From NCBI RefSeq assembly GCF_022012415.1, contig NZ_JAKLTR010000003.1:372001-436000 (forward strand): a stretch of DNA of 64,000 bases. The letters run 5' to 3'. The notes beneath the pieces were generated by a model that was given only the letters and a program-made list of their open reading frames with translations, had not been told where the DNA came from and searched no databases. Origin of the DNA: Terrimonas ginsenosidimutans (GTDB lineage: Bacteria; Bacteroidota; Bacteroidia; Chitinophagales; Chitinophagaceae). Positions 13,621 to 21,643 of this stretch are shown piece after piece. A program made the translations under genes and the position numbers. How positions within the stretch are numbered: the first letter of the stretch is position 1; each line of letters begins with the position of its first letter.

Positions 13621-14724
13621 ATGAAAAGAGTTAAAGTAAATGCCTACCAGGTAGGCCTCGTGTTCAAAGATGGAGGGTATCAGCGGATGCTGTTGACAGG
13701 AAAATACTGGTTCTGGAAGAATGAGGTTGTGATCGTTTATGATATTGCAAAACAATTTATCGCTCCGATAGAACTTGATATACTCTTGCAGGACAGAGTG
13801 CTGGCCGACATATTGACGATAGTGGATGTTAAAGGACACGAGATCGCGTTGCAATATCAAAACGGACTGTTGAAGGAAGTTTTAACCGCAGGACGATATG
13901 CATTCTGGAAGAGCATGAACCCGTATGAATTCATTAAAGCGGATATCAGCAAAATAGATATTCCTGAGTATATCGACCGTACTGTATTGGTATCCCGGCA
14001 GGTTACACCTTTTACAAGGTCTGTGACCATCGAAAGCCATGAAGAAGCTGTCTTATTCGTTGATGGCAAATTCGACCGGATCCTGCAAAACGGTGTCTAT
14101 TACTGGTGGAATAACGCAATTCCTGTGAATGCCGCGCGCGTTGATAAAAGACAACAGCAGCTTGAGATCAATGGCCAGGAGATCCTGACCAAGGATAAAG
14201 CCGCGTTGAGGTTGAACGCATGGGCTCAGTACAAAGTGACCGATCTTCAAAAAGCCGTGCTGGATAACAAAGAATACGATAAGCAATTGTACGTATCTTT
14301 TCAGCTAGCGGTACGGGAGTATGTTGCAGGTTTTACGCTGGATGAGTTGCTGGAGAAAAAAGAAAGTATTTCAGCTTCCGTTCTGGCACAGGTAAAGGCA
14401 AAAGCGGAAAATCTTGGTGTAACCGTATTGGGATTCGGGATCAGAGATATCATCCTTCCGGGTGATGTGAAAGATATCATTAACCAGGTGTTAGTAGCTG
14501 AAAAAAGAGCACAGGCTAACAGCATCATGCGAAGGGAAGAAACGGCAAGCACAAGAAGCTTGCTGAATACTGCGAAACTAATGGAGGAGAACGCCATGTT
14601 GTGGAAGCTGAAAGAAATGGAATATGTAGAAAAGATAGCTGAAAAAGTAAGCCATATAAATCTAGGCGGAAACGGTCTGTTGGTAGAACAGTTGAAACAA
14701 CTTTTTGTGGCGCCAAAAACATAA
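13621..14724 (+). CDS. Slipin/SPFH (band 7) domain protein
   Basis: 367 aa. Duplicated N-terminal strands (VGLVFKDGGYQRMLLTGKYWF and later AVLFVDGKFDRILQNGVYYWW), then an SPFH core (INGQEILTKDKAALRLNAWAQYKVTDLQKAV, given here in part), helical LDELLEKKESISASVLAQVK and the C-terminal coiled-coil region VLVAEKRAQANSIMRREETAS. No membrane helix, unlike classic stomatins; this resembles the slipin variants seen beside RtcB in RNA-repair operons (Burroughs and Aravind survey of RNA repair). Likely a scaffold that assembles into rings. Followed after 21 nt by two RlaP genes and rtcB. Confidence 0.85.
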   Translation: MKRVKVNAYQVGLVFKDGGYQRMLLTGKYWFWKNEVVIVYDIAKQFIAPIELDILLQDRVLADILTIVDVKGHEIALQYQNGLLKEVLTAGRYAFWKSMNPYEFIKADISKIDIPEYIDRTVLVSRQVTPFTRSVTIESHEEAVLFVDGKFDRILQNGVYYWWNNAIPVNAARVDKRQQQLEINGQEILTKDKAALRLNAWAQYKVTDLQKAVLDNKEYDKQLYVSFQLAVREYVAGFTLDELLEKKESISASVLAQVKAKAENLGVTVLGFGIRDIILPGDVKDIINQVLVAEKRAQANSIMRREETASTRSLLNTAKLMEENAMLWKLKEMEYVEKIAEKVSHINLGGNGLLVEQLKQLFVAPKT

Positions 14725-14745
14725 CAACTTTAAGACGATTAAAAA

Positions 14746-15504
14746 ATGGAATTGATAGCAACAGCGCTCCGGGAACTGGAGCGCTTACATGACATAACGA
14801 TCCTGTATGCCTGCGAAACGGGCAGCCGGGCATGGGGATTTCCCTCGCCGGACAGTGATTATGATATACGTTTTTTGTATCGTCACTCAAAGGACTGGTA
14901 TTTACATTTGGGAGATCGTAAAGATTCAATTGAGTCGATGGACGGAGACCTGGACATGACCGGTTGGGATCTTCGTAAAAGTCTCAAACTGCTGAAGAGA
15001 TCGAATACAGCATTGATAGAGCGGTTTCAATCTCCGATGCAATACATGGGAGAGGCGGATTTTAAGCAGGAGTTTCACCATCTGGCAGAGCAGTATTACT
15101 CAGCAAAGGCTGTATATTTTCATCACTTTAACCAGGCCGTCAGGTTCAATGAAGAGATAGATGGTAAGAGCTCATTCAAATTGAAAAGCTATTTTTATCT
15201 GTTGCGATCATTGCTTTCCTGCAACTGGATCCTGAATGATGCGCGGATGCTGCCAATGCATATTGAAGGATTGATGATCTATCTGTCTGACAGCGATCGT
15301 GCAATGATCCGAAGGTTGATAAAGCAAAAGGCGGAATTGAATGAGTCATATCTGCATCCGGCAGATCCAGACGAACGGAGTTTAATCACCCGTTTGTTTG
15401 GAGCGGTATCTGGCAAAGGTGACCTGTTAACAGTAAACAAGGAAGATTACAAAAAACTGGATCAGTTTTTTATAAAACAACTCAATGCAACTGACAGTAG
15501 ATGA
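14746..15504 (+). CDS. RlaP-type nucleotidyltransferase (PF10127), first
   Basis: 252 aa, DNA polymerase beta superfamily. Active-site motif GSRAWGFPSPDSDYDIRFLY near residue 27: GS helix followed by Asp-x-Asp for metal binding. Helical C-terminal half with SLITRLFGAVSGKGDLLTV. RlaP (RNA-ligase-associated nucleotidyltransferase) genes cluster with RNA ligases and are proposed to add or trim nucleotides on RNA ends during repair; this is known from context, not proven chemistry. The gene overlaps the second RlaP gene by 20 nt. Confidence 0.85.
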   Translation: MELIATALRELERLHDITILYACETGSRAWGFPSPDSDYDIRFLYRHSKDWYLHLGDRKDSIESMDGDLDMTGWDLRKSLKLLKRSNTALIERFQSPMQYMGEADFKQEFHHLAEQYYSAKAVYFHHFNQAVRFNEEIDGKSSFKLKSYFYLLRSLLSCNWILNDARMLPMHIEGLMIYLSDSDRAMIRRLIKQKAELNESYLHPADPDERSLITRLFGAVSGKGDLLTVNKEDYKKLDQFFIKQLNATDSR

Positions 15505-16555
15505 TATAAAGAAAAATGGGTGGCTGATCTTTGAAGCTATTGCTGGGAGCCGTTCGTACGGACTCGATACTGCCGGCTCAGACACAGATATACGGGGTGT
15601 ATTCGTTTTACCCAAAGCGTTGTTCTATTCATTGGAATATACGCCGCAGGTGTCAAACGAGACAAATGATATAGTGTATTTTGAGCTGGGCCGCTTTATC
15701 GAATTGCTGGCAAAGAGTAATCCAAACATATTGGAATTGCTCGGCATCGATGAACGTTTTGTGCTGCAAAGGCACGCAGTAATGGATCGCATCGACGTAC
15801 AGGCTGTACTTTCCAGGCAATGCGAGCAAACATTTGCCAATTATGCGTACACTCAGATCAGGAAGGCTCATGGGCTGGAAAAGAAGATCCTGAATCCGAT
15901 GGATGGAGAGCGTAGATCGGTACTCGATTTCTGTTATGTATACATTGACGGGAAGACGGTGCCGGTTAAAGACTTTCTTTTCTTAAAAGGCTGGAAGCAG
16001 GAAGATCTGGGTCTCACTTCAGTACCGCATTTGCGGGATGGATTCAACCTGTATCACTCTGCTGATCATGTTTACCAGGGGATCGTGAGAAAAGAGGAGT
16101 CGAATGAAGTTTGCGTAAGTAATATCCCGGCAGGAGAGAGCCCGGTTGCTTTATTAAGCTTTAACAGGGACGGTTATTCTGTTCATTGCAAAAAGTTAAA
16201 TGAATACCAGGAGTGGTTGCTGAAAAGAAATGAGGGTCGGTATGCCAATACATTACAACATGGCAGGAAATATGATGCGAAGAACATGATGCATGTGTTC
16301 CGCCTGTTGTTAATGGCAAAGGAGATCGCTGAAGAAAGAAAGATCAATGTGCTCCGGCCCGACAGGGAATTTCTTTTGTCGGTAAAGTCCGGGGAATTTG
16401 AATACGAAGAGTTGATCGCAAAAGCAGAGGGTCTTAAAGCCCGTCTGGCAGGTCTTTATCAGCGTTCCGGGTTGCCCGATATGCCTGACAGGGATGGATT
16501 GAATAAGTTACTGGTTGAATTAAGAGAATATTTTTATCATGGTCAGCTGATCTGA
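15485..16555 (+). CDS. RlaP-type nucleotidyltransferase (PF10127), second
   Basis: 356 aa, larger than the preceding paralogue. Motif AGSRSYGLDTAGSDTDIRGVF at residues about 20-40 (GS...DxD). The middle part SNPNILELLGI, and HGRKYDAKNMMHVFRLLLMAKEI split over its helical domain, are characteristic of the family. It starts inside the first copy's last codons and ends 29 nt before the rtcB start, so the three are co-translated. Two differently sized RlaP enzymes may act on different RNA ends or nucleotides, an inference from divergence. One might restore CCA-like or missing residues on the tRNA-like RNAs. Confidence 0.87.
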   Translation: MQLTVDDIKKNGWLIFEAIAGSRSYGLDTAGSDTDIRGVFVLPKALFYSLEYTPQVSNETNDIVYFELGRFIELLAKSNPNILELLGIDERFVLQRHAVMDRIDVQAVLSRQCEQTFANYAYTQIRKAHGLEKKILNPMDGERRSVLDFCYVYIDGKTVPVKDFLFLKGWKQEDLGLTSVPHLRDGFNLYHSADHVYQGIVRKEESNEVCVSNIPAGESPVALLSFNRDGYSVHCKKLNEYQEWLLKRNEGRYANTLQHGRKYDAKNMMHVFRLLLMAKEIAEERKINVLRPDREFLLSVKSGEFEYEELIAKAEGLKARLAGLYQRSGLPDMPDRDGLNKLLVELREYFYHGQLI

Positions 16556-16584
16556 AACATCCGTTGATCATAAAAGAACTACCA

Positions 16585-18039
16585 ATGGGAAAGTTAAAAA
16601 TTGAAGGAAAAGAATTAAGAGCTATCGGTTACCCGCAAGGGCCGGTGATCAGCATAGCGATGAACGTGATGGAAAAGAATTATAAACATCACACAAAAGA
16701 AGATGCGATGGAGATTTTAAAGCAGGTGCTCGCGGCACCGGTTGAATATATGGATGATGCGGTATTGGCGTTGATTGCTGAGCAATTGATTCCAAAGGAG
16801 CCGGCCGAAGGCGCGGAGGTGTCTTTAAATCAGACCGGGGTCCGGTTTAATGTTTTCGGAGCTGAGCATATCGAACAGGGCGCTATGCATCAGATGTATA
16901 CAGCAGCAAAATTGCCGGTAGCAGTTGCCGGAGCGTTGATGCCTGATGCTCATTCCGGCTATGGACTGCCGATCGGGGGAGTGCTTGCTACAGAAAATGC
17001 CGTGATCCCTTATGGCGTTGGTGTTGATATCGGATGCCGGATGTGTCTGAGCATTTTTGATATTGATCCGAAGGAACTTGTACAGAAAGAATCTTTTTAT
17101 ACAAGAGAACTTCATGAAGCCACTTTGTTTGGAAGCGGTGCTCAATTTAAGCAGGCGGAAAATCATGAAGTAATGGATAGCGTCGCGTTTTCCGAGCTGC
17201 CATTGCTCAAGAATCTGCACGGAAGGGCATGGAAGCAACTGGGCTCTTCTGGCTCTGGTAACCATTTCGTAGAGTTTGGTATAGTAGAGATCCCTGAAAA
17301 GGATGAAGTGCTCGGTGTGGAAGCGGGAACTTATCTGGGATTATTGTCGCATTCTGGTTCGAGAGCGCTTGGTGCGAACATTGCAAATCATTTTACCAAA
17401 ATTGCAAAACAGAAAAGGCGACTGCCTGGTGAAGCTAATAACCTGGCCTGGCTGGGGATGGATGAGCAGGAAGGGATCGAATACTGGATGGCAATGAACC
17501 TGGCAGGTGATTATGCTTCTGCATGTCACCACGTGATCCATGATAAGATCGCAAAGCAACTGGGAAGAAAGCCGGTAAAACGTGTGGAAAACCACCACAA
17601 TTTTGCATGGAAAGAACAATGGGAAGGCAAAGACGTCATCGTTCACCGGAAAGGCGCAACTCCCGCTGGGAAAAACGTGTTGGGGATCATTCCTGGTTCT
17701 ATGACTGCCGATGGATTTATCGTGAAAGGTAAAGGGGAAATGGCTGCTGTCAACTCTGCTGCTCATGGGGCAGGGCGACTAATGAGCCGTACAAGGGCAA
17801 TGCAGTCCATCACTCACAATGCATTGAAAGAGGAGTTGGCAAAACATGGAGTTAAATTACTTGGAGGAGGTCTGGATGAAGCACCATTTGCTTACAAGGA
17901 TATTCATACTGTAATGAAGTCTCAACAAAACCTCGTGGATATCGTCGGAAAGTTTATTCCGAAAATTGTAAAGATGGATGGAACAGCGCCAAAACCCTGG
18001 ATGAAGTCGAAGAAAGATGCTGAGGTAAGTGGAGAATAG
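16585..18039 (+). CDS. rtcB: RNA-splicing ligase RtcB
   Basis: 484 aa from ATG 16585 (an upstream in-frame TTG at 16564 is less likely). RtcB joins 2',3'-cyclic-phosphate or 3'-phosphate RNA ends to 5'-OH ends using GTP and Mn2+, and ligates tRNA halves in archaea and animals. Metal and catalytic motifs are present: YGVGVDIGCRM (Asp 148, Cys 151), GSGNHFVEFG (about 224-232), LSHSGSR, HRKGATPAG, and AAHGAGRLMSR with the guanylylated His 394. Last gene of the string YkuK - AAA - tRNA-like array - slipin - RlaP - RlaP - rtcB; its presence next to permuted and interrupted tRNA-like elements suggests it ligates them. Confidence 0.95.
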   Translation: MGKLKIEGKELRAIGYPQGPVISIAMNVMEKNYKHHTKEDAMEILKQVLAAPVEYMDDAVLALIAEQLIPKEPAEGAEVSLNQTGVRFNVFGAEHIEQGAMHQMYTAAKLPVAVAGALMPDAHSGYGLPIGGVLATENAVIPYGVGVDIGCRMCLSIFDIDPKELVQKESFYTRELHEATLFGSGAQFKQAENHEVMDSVAFSELPLLKNLHGRAWKQLGSSGSGNHFVEFGIVEIPEKDEVLGVEAGTYLGLLSHSGSRALGANIANHFTKIAKQKRRLPGEANNLAWLGMDEQEGIEYWMAMNLAGDYASACHHVIHDKIAKQLGRKPVKRVENHHNFAWKEQWEGKDVIVHRKGATPAGKNVLGIIPGSMTADGFIVKGKGEMAAVNSAAHGAGRLMSRTRAMQSITHNALKEELAKHGVKLLGGGLDEAPFAYKDIHTVMKSQQNLVDIVGKFIPKIVKMDGTAPKPWMKSKKDAEVSGE

Positions 18040-18193
18040 AGATCTGTCCTGATCGTCCCTTAAAACCAGGCGCGCTTATCCTGACGGCTTTAATACTATT
18101 CTTACCGCATTATGGTAAAACAGAACGTGTAAGACAGTTGGGGAGTCAGTCGGGATAAATTGGACTTATGTTGTATGAGATTAAAAGTAAAAA

Positions 18194-18220
18194 GGGGGAG
18201 CCATTGCTCCCCCTTTTTTT
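18194..18220. terminator. Strong intrinsic terminator, bidirectional
   Basis: GGGGGAGC (18194-18201) / GCTCCCCC (18206-18213) around CATT, followed on the plus strand by seven T and preceded by five A, so it can end both the rtcB operon and the convergent gene whose stop is at 18219. Confidence 0.85.
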
Positions 18221-18524
18221 AGCTGATATCTTCCACAGGGTCTCCTTTTCGTTGATGATATTCCTGATACAGGAAATGAACAGCTTTATAAAAAGCCATG
18301 CTGTAATCATAAAAGAATAGCATGTTGCTTCTTTCCTTGCCGTCAACTTCTTCTGATTCAAGCTTCATCGCTGCGGACAACATAAACCATAATGTTTCCT
18401 GAGCTCCTTCCTCATCAAATGCTTCAAAGAACTCGTGTAGAATTTTCCAGGCATACTTCTTCTTTTCCGTTGCCTGTAAATTTTTGTAATAGCTATGCAA
18501 TGGCAATCCTTCCAGGGTATTCAT
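18219..18524 (-). CDS. Small hypothetical protein, 101 aa
   Basis: Minus-strand gene facing rtcB. Acidic and helical (HSYYKNLQATEKKKYAWKI, EEGAQETLWFMLSAAMKLE, YDYSMAFYKAVHFLYQEYHQ) with many aromatic residues; no signal peptide or membrane helix. Not a family I can name. Its composition and long continuous helices argue for a real gene. Its last codons overlap the T-run of the shared terminator. Confidence 0.65.
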   Translation of the reverse strand: MNTLEGLPLHSYYKNLQATEKKKYAWKILHEFFEAFDEEGAQETLWFMLSAAMKLESEEVDGKERSNMLFFYDYSMAFYKAVHFLYQEYHQRKGDPVEDIS

Positions 18525-18942
18525 ATAATATTTTTTTGAATGAATAATAGGGTTGATAAAACAGTCATGTCGCCATCTGTATTAACCACTATCCCAGATA
18601 ACCGGGCCCGGAGAAAATGCCCGGATCGGGAACGATCCGGCACAGGCTTTCCGGCAGACAGCTACTGTCTGACGGAAAAATCTCTCCCTTAACATAGAAA
18701 AACGTCTAAGGTGTCGGGACAATCTATACGCAAAAAATAGAGTAACCGTAAAATCCGTCTTCAAAAATGTTTTTTTCGGTCCCAATAACGGTGTAAAAGA
18801 CGGACAAAATGAGGAAAACCTCGCGGTCTTCCTGCTTGTGTGAAATAGCTTGCAACGTATAGACAACAGCTGCAATTTATGATTCCTCTTATGGCTGCAG
18901 CATTTTCCTGTCTTGTTTTTTCACCGAAAAAAAATGTTTTTT
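18525..18942. other. Intergenic region with a cluster of perfect palindromes
   Basis: No convincing gene; the minus-strand frame 18582-18875 has a random composition. The region holds CCGGGC/GCCCGG (18602-18624), an 8-bp stem CCGGATCG-GGAA-CGATCCGG (18621-18640) and CAGACAG-CTA-CTGTCTG (18655-18671), plus GAGG-AAAA-CCTC further on. The first two overlap and exclude each other. None is followed by a T-run. It could be a REP-like repeat or a structured leader of the regulator downstream. Confidence 0.5.
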
Positions 18943-19311
18943 ATGAGAATTGTTGACCGGCTTGCTACCTACCTGGCTTTTAAGAAAATAACTGCTTATG
19001 CCTTCGAACGAAGTGTTGATGTTGCCAATGGGTATCTGAAGAAGCAATTGAAAGGGAAAGGTTCTGTGGGCTCAGAGATCCTGTACCGTATTTATCATTA
19101 TTATACAGACCTTGATTTTATCTGGTTGTTGACGGGGGAGGGAGAGATGTTGCGCCCGGAGCCGGAGTTGCCAATCCCTCACTTTTCGAAAGATGAAATG
19201 ATCGAACAGCTGAACGAACGCATCACTTTGCTGGAAACTTCGCTGGAAGACAAACAGAAGATCATTGACTTGTTGAATGAGAAAGGTGGGCAAGATATTC
19301 ATGTCGTTTAA
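18943..19311 (+). CDS. Phage-repressor-like helix-turn-helix protein with coiled coil
   Basis: 122 aa from ATG 18943. The N-terminal 60 residues (MRIVDRLATYLAFKKITAYA, FERSVDVANGYLKKQL) form a small helix-turn-helix of the type found at the N-terminus of Bacteroidota CI-like repressors, ending with the hallmark WLLTGEGEML. The C-terminal part (MIEQLNERITLLETSLEDKQ) is a short coiled coil instead of the S24 peptidase domain, so it is not self-cleaving and probably binds DNA as a dimer. Targets unknown; the palindromes just upstream are candidate autoregulatory sites. Confidence 0.75.
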   Translation: MRIVDRLATYLAFKKITAYAFERSVDVANGYLKKQLKGKGSVGSEILYRIYHYYTDLDFIWLLTGEGEMLRPEPELPIPHFSKDEMIEQLNERITLLETSLEDKQKIIDLLNEKGGQDIHVV

Positions 19312-19337
19312 GTCAATGAGGGCCTACTACAGTATGT

Positions 19338-19365
19338 CGATGGCCGATGACCGATGACCGATGGC
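19338..19365. repeat. Four copies of a 7-nt repeat
   Basis: CGATGGC, CGATGAC, CGATGAC, CGATGGC in direct succession; an inverted fragment GGTCATCG occurs about 80 nt downstream. Confidence 0.7.
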
Positions 19366-19640
19366 CGGGAATACAATGATCTATTAGGCGCAATAACTTA
19401 TACCGGCAGCAATAGCTTCAAGCCTAATGCGGTCATCGACTATCGACCATCCAGTGAAATTTCGCGGAAATCCTTGAACTCACAGGTCTGCCCGGAGTTG
19501 CGGTAGCGTTTATAGTTGAGCCCGGGTCAGTGGTCCATTGTCAGTTATCGGCACAATCCCGGTATGGTTTCCGTTGGGCAAAGCATACGGTGAAAGTACA
19601 TCGGATATAGAGAAACCATGGATATATGTCCCGTTAACGT

Positions 19641-19739
19641 CAGGAGAACATCAGGGAAACATCAGGAGAACTTCAGCTGAACTTCAGGTAATGTTCTCCT
19701 GAACTTCAGGAAAATATCAGGGAAACATCAGGGAAAGGT
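19641..19739. repeat. Nine-unit 11-bp tandem repeat (CAGGnnAACnT)
   Basis: Successive 11-nt units: CAGGAGAACAT, CAGGGAAACAT, CAGGAGAACTT, CAGCTGAACTT, CAGGTAATGTT, CTCCTGAACTT, CAGGAAAATAT, CAGGGAAACAT, CAGGGAAAGGT. The phase is exact, close to one helical turn. Unit 1 recurs as its exact reverse complement at 19691-19701, giving an 11-bp inverted repeat as well. No spacers, so not CRISPR. Confidence 0.8.
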
Positions 19740-20003
19740 TCCGTGAGAGTACTGGCAATCTCCGGGCAGCGAAATTTTTTTATCTGCCCTGGAGTAGAGG
19801 ATGTTTTCTGCATTGTATGATCATGTTACATGATACAAAAATCATGCGAGGAGCCAGGCCAAATTTCGCGATAAGGCTTATGCGGAAATGGGTGACCATC
19901 TTCAGCGGATCCGTCATCCCCCAGTTCTATGTCTTTCCCAATTTTATTCTGGTGTGCTGCATAAGGGTATTGCTGGATTCATTATTGGCTGGAAAGACTT
20001 CGG

Positions 20004-20036
20004 GCCCCGGCCCTCATTTAATTTCCGGGCTTTTTT
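20004..20036 (+). terminator. Possible intrinsic terminator on the plus strand
   Basis: GCC.C.CGG (20004-20010) pairs with CCGGGC (20025-20030) with one bulged C and a 14-nt loop, followed by six T. No plus-strand gene is recognised upstream, so it would end an unrecognised RNA or be fortuitous. Confidence 0.35.
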
Positions 20037-20194
20037 CTCCGATGGCAGACATCGCAAACCATGAAAAAAATGCTCTGCCCCGGACTTTCTTACCGTTCTT
20101 GCCGCTTGGGGATAAACACTGCGGGCAGGGCGACAAGAGTGTTGGCCAATACAAGAGCGCCATTGTCGGCAGTCTGTCATCTGCGTTCCATGCC

Positions 20195-21337
20195 CTACAC
20201 CTTCACATAGATCTTCTTCTTATCCATCCACCAGCAAATACTCCACATGAAGAGGATGACACATAATGCATACAGCAGAGAACCCAGTCGGGGATCTCCC
20301 GGCACATTTACCCATACTTTGGTATAGAGAAAATTCCAGGGATTCACGCCTTTATCAAGCCGGATCAATGCCAATCCTTTTGGTAAGAACGCGCTTAAAG
20401 CAAAGACAAATAATGCGTTTTTACCGAATACATCGAAGAACCTGGCGAGTGCGCCCCTGATCCCCCGCAGTTCGATCAGGTAGATCAGTGTCGCGATGGT
20501 GACCGTGGCAAGGCCGGAGGTATAGATGGTGTACGAGCTTGTCCAGATCTTTTTATTGATAGGGAATACCATATCCCAGCACCAGCCGGTGATCAGCATT
20601 GCCACGCCGGCAACAAAGAGGCCTGTGACCATTTCAAATGACTTCCCTTTCTGAATGATATAGTTTCCGACCATGTACCCCAAGATCACCTCAGTAATAG
20701 CGGGTATGGTGCTAAGCAGACCTTCCGGGTCAAAAGGAATTCCTTCCCCTTTATACATATGTGCCACATGCAGAACGCTTTTATCCAATTCAGTTCCAAA
20801 CCAGCCTGTCAGGCTGTACGGATCAGCGGGGTTGCCGAGCAGGCAGAGGAGCCAGTAGAAAAGCAGGAAAAGCAGGCCTGCATAGAAAGCTTTCCGTGGT
20901 TTCAGGTAATAAACAACGACAGAGGCAAAAAAATAGCATAAAGCGATCCTTTGCAACACGCCAATGATCCTGACACCTTTTGCCGGATCTGCCGGATTTA
21001 CCCAGTGGATAAAGCGCAATTCTTCATCCTGCCATCTCACAAAAGGCCACCAGTTGAGGAAAAGCCCGATCAGAAAGATGATCAGTGTTCTTTTGATCAC
21101 TTTCTTCCAGAATACCGCATCGCCGGCTGCTTCCAGCTTTGGCATTACGAAGGCCATCGCATTTCCAACTGCGAAGAGAAAGAAAGGAAAGACCAGGTCT
21201 GTTGGGGTGATCCCATGCCAGGGGGCATGTTCGAGTGGTGGATAAATATGCCCCCAGCTTCCGGGATTATTGACCAGGATCATCAGGCAAACAGTAGCTC
21301 CACGAAAAACGTCGAGTGAATAGAATCGTTGATTCAA
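20195..21337 (-). CDS. NagX/HGSNAT-like membrane acyltransferase (DUF5009 family)
   Basis: About 380 aa with 10-11 membrane helices. The N-terminal signature RFYSLDVFRGATVCLMILVN, then HAPWHGITPTDLVFPFFLFAVGNAMAF (in two parts), is diagnostic of the heparan-alpha-glucosaminide N-acetyltransferase-like family, thought to acetylate sugars across the membrane. Start taken as TTG 21337, directly before LNQRFYSLD. The frame is open to 21469, but that extension has no family resemblance. Stands alone on the minus strand, possibly a cell-wall or glycan acetylation enzyme. Confidence 0.85.
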   Translation of the reverse strand: MNQRFYSLDVFRGATVCLMILVNNPGSWGHIYPPLEHAPWHGITPTDLVFPFFLFAVGNAMAFVMPKLEAAGDAVFWKKVIKRTLIIFLIGLFLNWWPFVRWQDEELRFIHWVNPADPAKGVRIIGVLQRIALCYFFASVVVYYLKPRKAFYAGLLFLLFYWLLCLLGNPADPYSLTGWFGTELDKSVLHVAHMYKGEGIPFDPEGLLSTIPAITEVILGYMVGNYIIQKGKSFEMVTGLFVAGVAMLITGWCWDMVFPINKKIWTSSYTIYTSGLATVTIATLIYLIELRGIRGALARFFDVFGKNALFVFALSAFLPKGLALIRLDKGVNPWNFLYTKVWVNVPGDPRLGSLLYALCVILFMWSICWWMDKKKIYVKV

Positions 21338-21484
21338 GCAGTAATTATTTTGATAAAAATAGGAAAGTTGAGTTGATACGGGCAGGATTTGAAAACGGCG
21401 GTGATGCGGGCAGTTGTTCACATAAGTTAAAATATTTATTTGTTCTATCTGAATGGTCAAATCGTTCAAAATCTGTCTTTTTTA

Positions 21485-21517
21485 TTGATTTACCAGTCCC
21501 GTTCTCCACTATATTTG
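21485..21517 (+). promoter_or_regulatory. Promoter of the polysaccharide locus
   Basis: TTG (21485-21487) and a perfect TATATTTG (TAnnTTTG consensus, 21510-21517) 22 nt apart: a textbook Bacteroidota sigma-ABfr promoter. Transcription would begin near 21524 and leave a leader of about 120 nt before the NusG-like gene. Confidence 0.75.
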
Positions 21518-21523
21518 TGATAA

Positions 21524-21643
21524 CTGCGGTAATTTTTTTAACAATTTGCCGTTTTCAGGTGCGCGAACGCGAAACATTCCTGTGGGACTGAGCAGGCGAA
21601 GCTATGCCCACACCTGTATTAGTGACGCTAAATGATTTAACCA
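21524..21643 (+). promoter_or_regulatory. Leader RNA of the polysaccharide operon
   Basis: Between promoter and the GTG start of the UpxY-like gene. Contains the potential long-range stem TGTGGG/CCCACA (about 21580-21612) enclosing GACTGAGCAGGCGAAGCTATG, and CGCGAACGCG just before. In Bacteroides, UpxY antiterminators act on such leaders; a similar role here is inferred. Confidence 0.4.

Larger units (their letters stand above)
19312..20194. other. Non-coding region, 0.9 kb, with short tandem repeats
   Basis: No supported gene on either strand. It contains a 4 x 7-nt repeat (19338-19365), an 11-nt tandem repeat array (19641-19739) and one possible plus-strand terminator (20004-20036). The reading frame 19817-20266 (+) overlaps the convergent acyltransferase and lacks protein-like composition. 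Confidence 0.6.

Noticed and set aside
10900-18200. Integrated phage or conjugative element carrying the tRNA-like genes
   Set aside because: No integrase, structural, mobilisation or attachment-site repeats are seen; transfer remains possible but unsupported.
18582-18875. Minus-strand reading frame of 97 codons
   Set aside because: Random-looking sequence spanning a cluster of palindromes; no ribosome site.
19641-19739. CRISPR array
   Set aside because: Units are 11 nt with no spacers and there are no cas genes.
19817-20266. Plus-strand reading frame of 149 codons
   Set aside because: Composition is not protein-like, it runs into the convergent acyltransferase gene and crosses a terminator-like hairpin.
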